Counted from the first letter of the stretch, positions 50,580 through 62,180 are shown. The stretch is 64,000 nt of DNA from Sepiola atlantica (GCA_963556195.1 OY744519.1:31219408-31283407), one strand, 5' to 3'. Made by a program: numbers and translations. Notes: generated by a model not told the origin, from the letters alone.

Positions 50580-51104
50580 ACTCGCTGTACCTATCCGGTG
50601 TTGTCCGGTAGTCTTTACTTTCATTTGTTTCATTTTTTTTTTTATTTACAGTGCTTTTGTTTGGTCCCCAATATTAATCGGACCTATTTTTGTCACTGTC
50701 TGTCAGTTCGTTAATCATTTGATTTTCTCATAATTAGTTCTTCACATAATTTCGCATAATGTTATACGATGATGGACACAGAAAATTCATTAAGCCAGAT
50801 TTTTTTGGTAATATGTCTCCACAAAGGGATAAAATGTCCCCAAAATGGCAATTAGAACATATTAATCGTTTTGGGATAATTTTAATAGCAAAACACATCG
50901 TAAACGATTGACTATATTAATTGAACACAAGTAGCTGAGGGTTGCAAGTTGATACTTTTTAAGGTTATCCATCACTCTATAATAAAGACCAATGTGTATT
51001 TGTGTGCGTGAGGACAACATAAGCTGAAGATAGCCGGGAGATCAACACCTTCTGAGCTTGAAACCAAGGGTACTTATGTTGCACCGATTTTCTGTACCGA
51101 ATAA

Positions 51105-51110
<6 letters not shown>
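50579..51110. other. Hairpin-motif repeat and unassigned sequence
   Basis: Starts CTCGCTGTACCTATCCGGTG, TTGTCCGGTAGTC, nearly the same as 63116-63146. The rest is unassigned. Confidence 0.4.
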
Positions 51111-51140
<30 letters not shown>

Positions 51141-51143
<3 letters not shown>

Positions 51144-51225
51144 GTTATTTGATTTACAGTGACAAGTCACGGTTTCTGTTTTTACAACCATCTCAGAGTC
51201 AACTCACTATTTCATTAATATATAA
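51141..51225 (+). repeat. Direct repeat flanking the transposon nest (left copy)
   Basis: GGGTTATTTGATTTACAGTG, ACAAGTCACGG and TCAACTCACTATTTCATTAA recur at 54906-54988 in the same orientation, each next to (TA)n. Confidence 0.8.
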
Positions 51226-52055
51226 GGTAACCTGGGGTCTTAAGCACCATGAGGCATTAGGCACCAGCAACTAGGTAACCGTCATAAACCTCTCGATAGC
51301 ATTATTAGTGCACTTGTAAGGCAATAAGCACCGAGCTTGTCTGATCACTGACCAATCACAAACATTGTGTCTCACGAGTAGCATTTACTGAGCCAAACAA
51401 AAGAAGTCTATTTTGTGTGAAGTTAAGAAGCTATTTTTTCTCCACATCTGTAGCCATTTTGAAACAGACTTTATGCTCCAGAAGGGCAACTGCACAAAAC
51501 TTTGTTTTTATGCAAAACCGGCCAACTGTTCCTTTGCTGCTGAAGCACTGAGCTATATCAGAGTTAAGTACCAAAACATTTTTACGCTTGATTTAATTCA
51601 GATTTTCATTTTTTAGAGCTAGAAAGTATGTCATGGTGGTCTGCATCCACAGCCTATCAAATGTGATCATGATTTCCACACTAATTTTTTAAAACTGCTG
51701 CAAATTCAACTTGCCATATTTTTGTATGCTTTTAGTATGTTAATTGCTTTGTACTGGTACTCATTTAAGCATACAAACATGTAATTGTGTGTAATCTATT
51801 TGTTTAAAAATATTTTGATCTTTGAAAAAAGGCAGTGCTTAATGCCCCATGTCTTTTTTTTTTTTTTTTTTTTTTTCAGAAAAATAGAGTGGACAATCCC
51901 TTAAAGTGATTTAATTAAGAAACATGATTATATTAGTTAGGTTTGTTCTGTTTTTATTATTGAGTAAGTTATATAAAAGAAATAAGAAATTGTAATAGCA
52001 AGTCAACATTTACTGATACCAATACTTGGGTACACAGGTGCGTTAAAATTTGGCT
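51226..52055. other. Unassigned sequence, possibly the pogo element's 5' part
   Basis: Contains GGTCTTAAGCACCATGAGGC, ATTAGGCACC and, at 51835, GTGCTTAATGCCCCATG, diverged inverted copies about 600 bp apart that could bound a MITE. No coding recognised. Confidence 0.35.
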
Positions 52056-52059
52056 GTTC

Positions 52060-52513
52060 ACAGATAGTTCACAACTATCAGAAGAAAACTGAGGATAGGA
52101 AGAATCTGAGCCAGTTAGAGGAGATGGTTGCTGCATATGAGGCTGTCATAAAAAAGCAGATGTCTGCCAATCAAGCAACCAAGTATTATAAAGAGAACAA
52201 AAAGTCATTGCTCAGGAGAACGTCTGGGGAAATCCCTATAAACGGACACGTTGGGAAGCAAGCAATACTGTCTCAGTGCATCAAGCTGATAGTAGAATGG
52301 GGCTAGGGATTGATTCACTTCTGAGGAGGTCAAAGACACTGGAGTTTATTCAGACCCACAGCAGAGATACCCCCCTTTGTGAATGGTCGTCAAGGGTATG
52401 ACTGACCACAAGGGTTTTTACGCTACCGTCATCCAGACATAGTGCCTCGTAAGACTGAGCACCTCAGCACTGCTTGTGCGAAGGCAGAGGACCCTGAATT
52501 CATCGCTCACTGG
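52060..52513 (+). pseudogene. Pogo/Tigger-like transposase, N-terminal part
   Basis: Reads HNYQKKTEDRKNLSQLEEMV, AAYEAVIKKQMSANQATKYY (psq-type helix-turn-helix) and, after frameshifts, HPDIVPRKTEHLSTACAKAE and DPEFIAHW. This matches the DNA-binding region of pogo/Tigger/jerky transposases (…L.P.HLS.ARA.A……WF). It is interrupted at codon HW by the hAT element at 52514 and continues at 54576. Confidence 0.8.
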
Positions 52514-54567
52514 TAGAGATGGGTGGTTTTACCGAAAAACCGCAGTTTTTCGGTTTCGTCTCCATACCGAATCGTTTTTTTTTTTAAACTGTAACCGTTC
52601 GGTATCGTGTTTTTACTGCAGTAAGCCACCATATACAAGGAAACACGGTTGAAAAGATTTTCTGATTTGAATAAAATTGAATATTACCAAAAAATGTTAT
52701 ATTAGTAAGAGGACAGATTGAACAAATATATGATAAAAACATTTAATTGACTTGTAGGAAGAAATCTTTGTTTACAGTTTGTTTATCATTAACATTTTGA
52801 ATTTTCAAATGAAAAAAAAACAGAAATACGACAGACAACATGACATCGTATTTTTAGCATAAATTTCAAATGAAAAAGAAAAAATCAAACGCGTTCCGTA
52901 TGATGTCGAAAATCTATTTAATTCAACTCAAAATTGTAAAATAATTGTTTATGTTTGTTTCAGAGTTATCTAAAAAAATAAGTTATTAAAATGAAATTTA
53001 AAAAAATACTTGTAAAAGTAAATAAACGAAAAGTAGCGAGCGAGTATAAACATTTAAAAAGAAAAAAAGTAGTTGCCAATGCTAGTATCACTTTATTCGG
53101 ATTTTTAAAATTATTTTAAACATTAGGCATTTCATTGTTTACTTTTGAAAAGCCACTTCATACATAAATTGTCATTTCTAGAGAACTATCTCTCAACTAT
53201 ACCGTTTTCTCTCCCAAAAATGGGTTATTCAAAAAGTAGACTATGCAACGATTTATATTTTACTAAATTGTTAATATGGTATTTATTTAGAGTTGACAAT
53301 TTATTCGAAAGTTTAATTATTAAACTTTAATCCAAGTCATGAATTCTATGACTAAAATTACCTTAAAGCTTAAAAAATGACTTTAGGTGAATTAATAATC
53401 TCTACTTTTTTTTAACCATCCTTCCTTTTCCCTTGGCGCGGTTTTCGGGTGTACTACTAGTCTTTTACGCATGTCTATAAAGTTTTATTACCCTGTCTTA
53501 AAAACAAATATTAACCCCAACACAGTTGATAGAACTTCGAGCACACAAAATGACAGACATCCCAACAGTCAACACCGGCAATTTGAGAAGTATATGGTGT
53601 GTTTATTTTTCGACTCTATCCGATGACACGGACGAAAACATTCCAGCAGAAGTACAGCAAAGTAGTGAACCAAAAGGGGAAAAAGACTTTTGGAGTTTTC
53701 TCCGAAAGAAAGGTCAGGCAAGAACAAAAGAAATTGATACCAGCGGTAAAAAAATATCTCGGATTAAAAACGAGGTAGATCGATTTCTGTATGGAAAAGC
53801 CATCGACCCATCAGCCTGTCCTTTTGTCTGGTGGAAGAAAAATGGGAGGCTCTACCCGAATCTTTGTATTCTGGCAAGAGAACTTTTGAGTATTCCAGCT
53901 ACCTCTGTAGCGAGTGAACGGATATTTAGTAAGGCTGGACTTGTTATTAGTGACCGGAGATGTAGGCTGAAACCTAACCATGCTGAGAAACTAGTTTTTC
54001 TCAATCACACCCTAAGAAAATGAGTAAAAACATTTTCACCTATTAAAAAATTAAAATTAAAATTTTTATCTGTCAAATAATTTTGACAATATTTCATTTT
54101 CATCATCATTTTTGCTTAATTTTATTTGTAAAATTATTTTGTTTGTTTAAATAAATTTTCGTTTTTTAATTTCTTGCATTTCTGAGTTATATTTTAGCTT
54201 CTGATGGGTTAAAGAATTAGATAGAATGTATATTCAAACTCAGTTTTATTCTTCAGAAATCTTTCATGAACCTTTGGTCACTGTTTTAACGAGTTAACTG
54301 TTGAAAAGGTATCAGAACTTTGATTACAACAGTCAACACCTTAAAACTTATATGATTCATATCATGGAGAATGATCCAGTCAACAAATTATCGAAACAGT
54401 GGCATAATTCAACTAAACATTGAATAATAACTAATCATCACACAAGAGAATGAATAGCTTCCATAGTAAAAAATTTTTTTCAAAAAAACCGAACCATAAA
54501 CCGAGGTTTTAAGGGAAAAAAACCGAAATCGATACCGAAACCAAAATTTCAAAACCGCCCAACTCTA
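52514..54567 (+). mobile_element. Complete (defective) hAT element with 8-bp duplication
   Basis: Ends are TAGAGATGGGTGGTTTT (left) and, inverted, TAGAGTTGGGCGGTTTT (right), 15 of 17 matching, fitting hAT termini (YARNG). The 8-bp CTCACTGG occurs immediately outside both ends (52506-52513, 54568-54575), the size expected for hAT. Sub-terminal CCGAAAAACCG/CGGTTT repeats occur at both ends. Only a C-terminal transposase piece remains inside, so it is non-autonomous. Confidence 0.93.
53526..54023 (+). pseudogene. hAT transposase C-terminal (dimerisation) domain
   Basis: A 165-codon open frame. The end, DPSACPFVWWKKNGRLYPNL, CILARELLSIPATSVASERI, FSKAGLVISDRRCRLKPNHA, is the hAT dimerisation domain shared with ZBED proteins. 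The BED zinc finger and RNase-H-like catalytic core are absent, so it is a truncated remnant. Confidence 0.92.
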
Positions 54568-54575
54568 CTCACTGG

Positions 54576-54840
54576 TTTGAGCTTCTGTATAAGATTCTCA
54601 TAGAGGAGGAGATAAAAGATATGCCTGCCCAGTTATTCAACACAGGTGTAACCGGCTTTGTAACACCGTTTTAGGATCAAAGAGAGTAATCAGAGTATTG
54701 GTGGTTCGGGAAGGGAGCAAATAACAGTTAACTGTGCAGCATCTTCTAGTGGAAAGCTAATTCCACCCTACGTTGTCTACAAAGGGAAATTAATTTTCAT
54801 AATATGCAACAAAACAGAAGTGAGTCTATGTGAAATTTAA
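54576..54840 (+). pseudogene. Pogo/Tigger-like transposase, continuation
   Basis: After the hAT insertion the frame resumes FELLYKILIEEEIKDMPAQL, FNTGVTGFVT, and after a frameshift SKRVIRVLVV, EQITVNCAASSSGKLIPPYV and VYKGK. These are the start and core of the DDE domain (IFN.DETGF…KR……G..G.Q.TV…AS.SG..LPP..V.KGK). The first catalytic Asp appears replaced (NTGVTG for N.DETG), so it is dead. Confidence 0.85.
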
Positions 54841-54873
54841 AAAAAAAATAAGTTTCTTCTCATCAGGAGGTTA

Positions 54874-54905
<32 letters not shown>

Positions 54906-54910
<5 letters not shown>

Positions 54911-54980
54911 TTATTTGGTGTACAGCGACAAGTCGAGTTTTCCATTTTTGCAACCATCTCATAGCCAACTCACTATTCCA

Positions 54981-54988
<8 letters not shown>
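54906..54988 (+). repeat. Direct repeat (right copy) of 51141-51225
   Basis: GAGTTATTTGGTGTACAGCG, ACAAGTCGAG … CCAACTCACTATTCCACTAA, with (TA)n on both sides. Confidence 0.8.
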
Positions 54989-55030
<42 letters not shown>

Positions 55031-55034
<4 letters not shown>

Positions 55035-55730
55035 CATACATACTTCAATCTCATCACGTAAAAGTTAACGAGTAAAACATCCTCTTTTCTAGACGCCAGA
55101 CAAAATCATGTCAAATGGTGAGAGAAAGCAAATAGCAAGTCAGACAACCACCTCAGACTTACTTCGTCACCTGAAATGAATTTTAAGAGAGGTTCTACTC
55201 CCACAGTTTCCTGAGAGGGACACTTAAAGATTCGGGATCACTTCCATTTTCTTTCCTGGAAAATTTTACATAAGAATACACTTTTAGTTTTTATGCAGAT
55301 TCTCTAACCTTTCTATAACGAACACACACAGACATTGATATTTTATATATATATATATAAATTATTTTCCAATCTGAAACTGTGGTGCTTATAGTATTCC
55401 AAATAATTTTTTAAAAATGAGTAATAAATTTCTTTTACGGGGATATGCATTGTGCAACTCTGCCAAATTTCTTTTACGGGGATATGCATTGTGCAACTCT
55501 GCCAAATTTTCAAGTATTTAACTCAACTTAAATGCCAATTGTATTCCTCTAAGTTTTTTGTTGTTGTATACAAACCACTTGAATTTATTGTCCGAAGCAG
55601 CCATGCGTCACATGTACCAAGTTAATAATAGCAAAGCAATTGATTGCGATTAATAATTTCTAACAACCTTATTTAAATTCAACATTTGCCAGGTGTTACA
55701 AACCAGGAAGTTTTTTTTCAATCGAAATTT
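55031..55730. other. Unassigned sequence with a 43-bp tandem duplication
   Basis: AAATTTCTTTTACGGGGATA, TGCATTGTGCAACTCTGCC appears twice in tandem at about 55426-55507. No gene; 55090-55230 could be the tail of the pogo relic. Confidence 0.5.
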
Positions 55731-55739
55731 ATTGGAATG

Positions 55740-56210
55740 TGTTGGGAGGGGAATAATTACTTATTTTACACTTTTTTTGTATACTTAAGTTTAACAGACA
55801 GCAGAATCGCAATGTTTTGTAGCAGTTGCATGAGTGAACTATTTTGTATCGATGTACGTTAGCTTTAACACAGATGGTGATTCGGCTTTGCACATATACG
55901 TAATCATTGACTCTTTACTGCGTAGGCGTATGACATGTCAATGTGTAGCGAAATTCATACGCATCAACATATTTGGCACCAAAGACAATATACAACATCA
56001 AGTCAGTTCCCGGTAATTCTTCTCGCCGGCAAGACACATATTTATCCTGATCTCGTTCTGCTTTAGCCAAAGGCAGACGAGATGCCGAACTCCAGGATAT
56101 TACATTATCTAACCGACATGAGCCAGCCCATTGCACTATCTCTCTTTGTTCCTGTGTTCTCGTGAATAAACATTAACATCTATTTAGTTGTGGAGACATT
56201 ATTTATTTCA
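55740..56210 (+). mobile_element. Possible LTR (solo or edge of a lost element)
   Basis: Begins TGTTGGGAGGGG, ends TTATTTCA, has AATAAA at 56165, and is followed by GAAGAATGGTGACCC, which resembles the primer-binding-site region after Gypsy LTRs. No target duplication found. Confidence 0.3.
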
Positions 56211-56439
56211 AGGAAGAATGGTGACCCTTTTTTTGTGTTACATTTATATTTCAGTCGGATTCGGCCAGACGTACTAACTCTTCCAAGTAAGTTTGTCATT
56301 CTGACTTTCTTCCTGATTTAAACCTTAATTCATCCCGTCTCTTACCAATCTAAAACTGATAACCCCAATTGTCTCCAAGTCCAACCAGCTAAAGTTTATA
56401 TAAACATTGTCAATTACTCTATCTCTCTCATATGTATAT

Positions 56440-57040
56440 TTACCCATCCAGAATAGATAAAATTAATTCCCCCGAACACAATAGTTTTGCACAACTTTTA
56501 TGTCTCTCTATGAAAATCAAAATATAATAATAAATCTTATTTCTAGAATCCTTATTCTAATTTGATCAAAATCCATGATATGATTTTGATTCTAGAAAAT
56601 GTAAGGCTTAAGCTTAAAGGGTCTTAAGGTCTCGCTTAATTGGTGCCTAATGACTGGATCAAATTCAATGCAAATCTGATATATTTTAATTTGCAAATGA
56701 GAAGTTGTGCTGATATTATGCCCCCTAAAATCCCTTTAAACTACTACAAAGAAACTAAAATTTGGAGAATATTTATTAATTGATGTCTAATACCCATTGT
56801 TAAAACTTTGCAAAAATCGTAGGTATCTGAATTTTCACAAAATCCTTCTAGGCTGAAGCATCCTCTTTTTACCCCTTTTGCATAAAACTAAATTAATGTA
56901 AATATAGCTCACATTAGAACCCCTTATGCCTAGCAGCTGTGTTTCAAAATTAATAATGATCAGTTAATTAGTTTAGGAGAGAATACTGTACATACAAATA
57001 TATAAACATATCTAACTTTATAAAGATAAAGATACACACA
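56440..57040 (+). repeat. Dispersed repeat family G, copy 3
   Basis: Collinear with 6601-7270: AAAATTAATTCCCCCGAACA, GGATCAAATTCAATGCAAAT, CCCTTATGCCTAGCAGCTGT, GTTTAGGAGAGAATACTGTA. It has an extra segment in the middle. No coding. Confidence 0.8.
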
Positions 57041-57289
57041 CATACACTAAAAGCTTTATCAAAAAATTTTTTTTTTGCATCCTAACAACTTGACCTGATG
57101 AGTTTAAGTCTGAATAAGGCTGGAGCTGAAACATGTTTGCACATATGTAGCCAAAAATATTTGTATAAATAAAAATTTATACTAGTGTACACCCTCCATT
57201 GAAAATGATGAAAGAAAAAAAATGCTTCGCCAGTGTTCACATTCGCTATTTATCTAGTTATTCCACGGTTACTCTCCGGTTGCATATTT

Positions 57290-57600
57290 TTGCTAGCCTG
57301 GGAGGATAATACCATGGTGAATAAACATATACTACACTGACCCCCAAAGGAGGAGGTAATGATTGAGAGAATGATATCATGACAACAGAATAGATATAAT
57401 ACTACCTCCCCCCCCAAAAAAAAAGAGAGGAGATAATACCTGGGAGGATTAACCCCCCCCCCAAAAAAAAGGAGACGGTAATGCCTGTAAGTATGGTCTC
57501 ATGACAACCGAATAGATATTAAATTATCTCCTCCCCTCAAAGGAGGATATAATACCGGAGAGGTAATATGACAACATAACCGATACTACCCCCCCCTCCA
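57290..57600. repeat. Degenerate tandem repeat with poly(C) blocks
   Basis: Four diverged units of roughly 60-90 bp, each with GGAG(A/G)(T/G)AATA, ATGACAAC.GAATAGATAT and CCTCCCCCCC elements. Confidence 0.75.
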
Positions 57601-57668
57601 TTACAATAGATTAAATCAGTTTTTTTGTTTTGTTTTTCATTCATTTAAAAATTAATCATTATTTTTTA

Positions 57669-57714
57669 TGGTTCTTTGGCCTTTTGGCTAAAATCAAATA
57701 GTAGTATCTGTTCT
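57669..57714 (+). pseudogene. U2 snRNA 5'-end fragment
   Basis: GGTTCTTTGGCCTTTTGGCT, AAAATCAAATAGTAGTATCT, GTTCT follows the start of metazoan U2 snRNA (TCGCTTCTCGGCCTTTTGGC, TAAGATCAAGTGTAGTATCT, GTTCT). The branch-point-recognition element GTAGTA is intact. Similarity stops abruptly after position about 47, and the Sm site and 3' stems are absent. It is a truncated U2 retropseudogene or a SINE head; family C body does not follow. Confidence 0.85.
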
Positions 57715-57891
57715 CAGCATTCCAGCGACACGAGACGTTTTACTACCGACGAAATTATTGCGTATAATATGAGAAAATATGACAATGCAAATTAAAAATA
57801 TATTTTACAAAATATTAATTTGTTAGAAACTGTTTATAAAATATGTATGCAAATTAAGAATACATATAGCTGTTTGTGAGTGTTTGCAGAT

Positions 57892-57933
<42 letters not shown>

Positions 57934-58299
57934 TATTTCAAAATATTATGTTGTATCATAGAATTAAATAAGCATAAGCCGTTTTGATGTTAATATAGTT
58001 CAGATAGATGGAAAAAAAAAACTTTCACATTTATTCATTTAGATATTACTAAAATATTCATAAAATCATAGGACTTAATTTTTCTTATATAAATTATCAT
58101 TTCTGATGACCTAAAGAAAAAAAACACACTCACTGTTGACTTTTTATTATAGAATAAAGGATTTCTGAACCATACAGGGAATAAGGACCCCAAAACAATG
58201 ATATGATGAGAGGAACACCTTTCGGTCTTCACCGGTGTCTTCCAGTTGACCTGGCCACACACACGTAGACAACTTTTTAATAAACAAACGAAACATCGA

Positions 58300-59120
58300 A
58301 GCGTCCAAAATACTTTAAGATTGTTCGATTTATATATATATAGTTGAAAAAACGTGTCGTTAATCAGTTTTGATCCTTGCTTAGTTTGACAGGTGTTTAT
58401 AAAATCAGGAGCTCAAAGTTACTTTCGAAAGGTTGAGGGAGCTGAGGACTTGTGAATTAATCAGTGACTGTAGTCTTTCTCTGTTCTTTCTTTTTGACAT
58501 GTATTTATATTTCCTTCTTTCTCCTGTGGGACTACAATCTCTCTCTCTCGTTTTTATCACAGCGAGGGAGATTATAGTTGGAATTTCGACTTTGTGCGCG
58601 ACGGTTGTAGAAAACAAACTCCAGCCGACTCTCGAGTTTTATAAGTTTCTTTGGAATGTAAAAGTAAATAAATGATATATTTTTTATATATAAAAATATG
58701 GAGTGTTCGCTCATTTTATACAAGCACTCAAATTTCAGCTGATGGTCCTAACCTAGATAGAGAATTAATGATGCCTAAAACCCGACCGGATTAACCCCCT
58801 TGTTCAAGGGGATGTGCATATCGTTTACCATCAGGGAGCTGGTAGTACCGAGCCAGGACATTAAAATTCCTTCAAAAGACGTCCTCATGGCGTGGACACA
58901 TCAAGTTACACTTCTCGGCAAGCGATAACACTACATTGGGTCCTGTTCCCAGGATAGTGTTACATTGATGCCGTGACAAAGACACGACCAAGGGAGAAAT
59001 CCATGAAACAGCCAGGAGATCTCCCCCAGCAAACGATAATACAACTTCAGATTTGGGTAAAATGTCCTAAACATTCTTACAGCATTGACATAAAACACCA
59101 ATTAATACGCATATGAAGAT
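58300..59120. other. Unassigned sequence, probably the 5' part of the next LINE fragment
   Basis: 58740-59120 is GC-richer than its surroundings and directly precedes reverse-transcriptase sequence, but I could not align it. The open frames at 58405-58723 on both strands are not recognisable. Confidence 0.3.
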
Positions 59121-59590
59121 GATTCCGAGTTCAGCTCCACCATTAGGATAAAATAGACATGGGGTAAGTTCTGCAAACTATTGCCAGTCCTGACATCACG
59201 AAGTATCCCTCTCACTACCAGGGAGAGGGTATATAGCAGTTGTGTTAGGAACATAATGCTGTAGAAAAGTGAATGCTGGATGCCAACCCAGTCCTCACTC
59301 GCCTGTCTTCAGCATAATGACAGAGCAATGATTAGATGGATATGTCAGGTCAGACCTGGCATATCAGCTCTGTATCCCTGTTGGTGAAGCTGAATATACC
59401 AAAGCTTGATGAACTGCTGACGATCAGTCGGCTACGTTGGTTTGGCCACGTTGAAAGGAGCGACTATTGGATAAGAAAATGCAGAGACCTTGAGATGGAG
59501 GGCCGGAGGAAAGTTGGATGATCTAAGAAAACTTGGATACAAACCATCAACAAGGAACTTAGACAATGGAAATAAAGCAAAAAAAATGAA
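59120..59590 (+). mobile_element. LINE reverse-transcriptase C-terminal fragment
   Basis: Reads KFCKLLPVLTSRSIPLTTRE, RVYSSCVRNIML, HNDRAMIRWICQVRPG, SLLVKLNIPKLDELLTISRL, RWFGHVERSDYWIRKCRDLE, ending near KTWIQTINKELRQWK and an ATGATGATG-type tail. It is distinct from families D and E; the frameshifts near 59380 and 59520 make it inactive. Confidence 0.92.
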
Positions 59591-59767
59591 TGATGATGAA
59601 AGTTGTTAATTATTTACACTGAAATAGTTTCGACATTATTCTCAAACAGATTATTTTGTACTAAAATCGTGATTTGTTATTTTCTTGAGTAAAAAATATT
59701 TAACAAATATTATTTTATTTAATGTTGACTAATATTTATGTGGAATAATAATGTTGACACACCGTTT

Positions 59768-59831
59768 ATCGAAGTTAAGCCTGGCCAGTACAAGATGGGT
59801 GACAATTTGGAAATACTAGGCTCTGTATGTC
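59768..59831 (+). pseudogene. 5S rRNA-like fragment
   Basis: ATCGAAGTTAAGC then CTGGCCAGTACAAGATGGGT, GACAATTTGGAAATACTAGG, CTCTGTATG follows the 3' two-thirds of animal 5S rRNA (CGAAGTTAAGC…GGTTAGTACTTGGATGGGT, GACCGCCTGGGAATACCGGG, TGCTGTAG). About 9 nt are missing after GTTAAGC, and the 5' third is absent. Confidence 0.75.
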
Positions 59832-60089
59832 ATCTCCCCCTAACCGGGATATACATGCCAACTGGGGGCCGCATGTGAATTTGAACTCTCCATAAACTTC
59901 CACTTTCAGTGGAAGGCAGAATGCTCGACGCTGGGCGAACACCACAAAAAGTAGTATTACCGGTTATTTTAATATTTATGCATAAAATTAAATTTTAAAT
60001 TCAAATTTATTATCTTCGGTTGACTGACTTAGCTAGAGAAAAAAGTATAGCAGGTAATTAAACAGGTTTTATTTTCAAAACATGGTTTA

Positions 60090-60320
60090 TTAGGATTACA
60101 ACTGTTCTCATCTTGAACGTTGTTCTCACAACATTTTCGACGATGTAACTTCGGATCTTCGTCGAACTCGGGAATCTTTTTGTCAAACTCAAGAATCTCT
60201 ACGGAATTTCGAACTGAACCCTTCATTTAATTTCCGGAGAGGAGGGGGGGGGGGGATTGTTAAAATAACATCCAAGATGAAAATAGTAGTCAAATAATAC
60301 AAATTATCCTCATCTCAAAA
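60090..60320 (+). repeat. Foldback repeat family A, copy 8
   Basis: The left part is GGATTACAACTGTTCTCATC, TTCTCACAACATTTTCGACG, ATGTAACTTCGGATCTTCGT; the right end is CATCCAAGATGAAAATAGTA. The core is shortened and carries a poly(G) run at 60244-60255. Confidence 0.8.
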
Positions 60321-60439
60321 AAAATCTGAAACCCGTTTATGTTTTGAAAGATTTTAAATCTAGAACTTTTTCAAAAACTTGTTTAACTTAATCTTTTGTA
60401 ATTGTTCTCTAACCAAGTCAGAGTAAACGGAAAATATTA

Positions 60440-60990
60440 AATTCTAATCATCATCATCATGGACGGCCCTGCCTTCGTAAGTCGTCGGCAACTATGGTGC
60501 TTCACATTGTCCTATTATCCTTTGAACGAAAGTCTCATTGCATTCTGGTTTGTCCATAAACTTATATCTTGGTCTGCCCACTGTCTTACAACCAGGCACT
60601 CTACTAGTAAGAACTAAATGTTAGAGTCCTTTATGTCTATATTTAGTGCCAATAAAAGTAATTTGTCTTTTCATTAAAGTCCGCATTAATTGCCCAGGTT
60701 TGTATCCAGATCGCCTCCACACCTCCTCATTGGTTACATGCTGCTTCCAGTTGATATTCAGCATCCGGCAAATAAACCATGTAGTCCAAATCTCACATCC
60801 ATAAAGTAGAATAGACCAAACATACGCTCAAAGTATCCTCAATCTGCTCTCCAGCAAGATTGTATGAAACTGAAGAACAGAAGACAGTTTCATAAACACA
60901 CTCTTTGACTGAGCAAGTCTAGATTTTACGTCTGGCCTACAACTTCTATCTGATTCAAAACACAAAAATTCTAATATAAAAATTAATTTA
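60440..60990 (-). mobile_element. LINE reverse-transcriptase fragment
   Basis: The minus strand reads SDRSCRPDVKSRLAQSKSVF, MKLSSVLQFHTILLESRLRI (pattern SDG….EVKSRIA.AK.AF.K…LL.S…….R), then after a frameshift YVWSILLYGCEIWT and SGYKPGQLMRTLMKRQITFI. Frameshifted; the YADD catalytic part is not included. Confidence 0.8.
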
Positions 60991-61059
60991 ATCATATTGG
61001 CCAACACAAAATAAAACACCTAATATTTGTCAAGTATTATTTTTACTCAAGAACAAATT

Positions 61060-61310
61060 GTCCTTTGGGTTTAAAATTAGAGTGGTCCTGCTCAGGCCCA
61101 AAAGGCCAACCTCCCAGGCATTATCTCCTCTTTTGGGAAGAGAGCTTGGTTTATTGCCGATAGCCCAAAACACCCCTACTGGAGAATACTGACGGGTCCG
61201 TTCACGACTATTTTTGTATACTTCCAGAGTACCTCCCTATTTGGGAAGCTTGATTTTCCCCCACATTAAACGGACTTGCACGTGGGTAGCACGTAAATAG
61301 GAACTGTGAC
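61060..61310 (+). mobile_element. U2-headed SINE family C, copy 7
   Basis: Head CCTTTGGGTTTAAAATTAGA, GTGGTCCTG; body CCTCCCAGGCATTATCTCCT, TTGGTTTATTGCCGATAGCC, CCTACTGGAGAATACTGACG; tail CCCACATTAAACGGACTTGC, as in copy 1. It links the long-body (copies 4-6) and short-body (copies 1-3) forms in one element. Confidence 0.65.
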
Positions 61311-62175
61311 TTTAGTACAAAAATTGTTTGGGAATAATGCCGAAACCCATTTTAATGAGTACTAATTCAGAATAGATATCCACGAATTTAATGGAAACTC
61401 CCGAGATTCGACAACAAATTTTGGACTTGTCAGAGATGTGCAGACTATAAATTGGCAGACGATTGACCTTTATGCCAGTTTACTTTCGCAGATTTGTTCT
61501 TATTTTTGGATTAAGAACATCACCGACCTTCTATTTTCGAAACATCGTTTCCTACTACTTATTTGACTTCTAATATTTCGTAAATATGCTTAATTCCAAT
61601 TTATCGGCCTCCATATTCCATCTGAAGTCCTCCAATTTACCCCCATACACACAAAAAAAATCATTGGAATGTTACCACTAACCTTAGGTCCAGGTGGCAA
61701 CAGCCCCCCCCCCCCCCAGAAAGGCTAAAATAATTTTTTTTAAATTAAAAAGAAAAAACAATTTATCGGCCGCTACCTCCATTTGCAGCATATTATTAAA
61801 TGTGTCGCTCTCTATGAGACGGTATTCTTGTCGCAACATAAATTCATCCAAATAGAATGGCAATGTTGAAAACAAGGGATCATGCATGGTTTCACATTAA
61901 TACAATTACAAAAAGATGTCGGATATTTCCCTGTCGCCGGTATTTTTTTTAGTGCGGGACATATTACCGGTGAAAATAATATCACGTGATCATGCCAATG
62001 AGTTGGGACCGACGTCGTATACAATCACCACAATGTAAATAATAAACAACCATACATTAAGAAAAAAAAAAATCAATCTCAACAACAAAAAAGATTTTAC
62101 AGGCGTGGTTTTCTTTAACATTTTTAAATGCCTTCATAAAAACGAAAAAATAAATCTTTACACAAAAGGGAATAT
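61311..62175. other. Unassigned sequence
   Basis: A poly(C) run at 61704-61718 and short open frames without recognisable domains. Confidence 0.35.
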
Positions 62176-62180
62176 TTTTT

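Noticed and set aside
52060..54840. Active nested transposon pair
   Set aside because: The pogo part has frameshifts and a lost catalytic Asp; the hAT part lacks its zinc finger and catalytic core.
57669..57714. Functional U2 snRNA gene
   Set aside because: Similarity ends after about 46 nt; Sm site and downstream stems absent.
58433..58675. 80-codon plus-strand frame
   Set aside because: Hydrophobic by T-richness; minus-strand frames of the same length overlap it; no domain.
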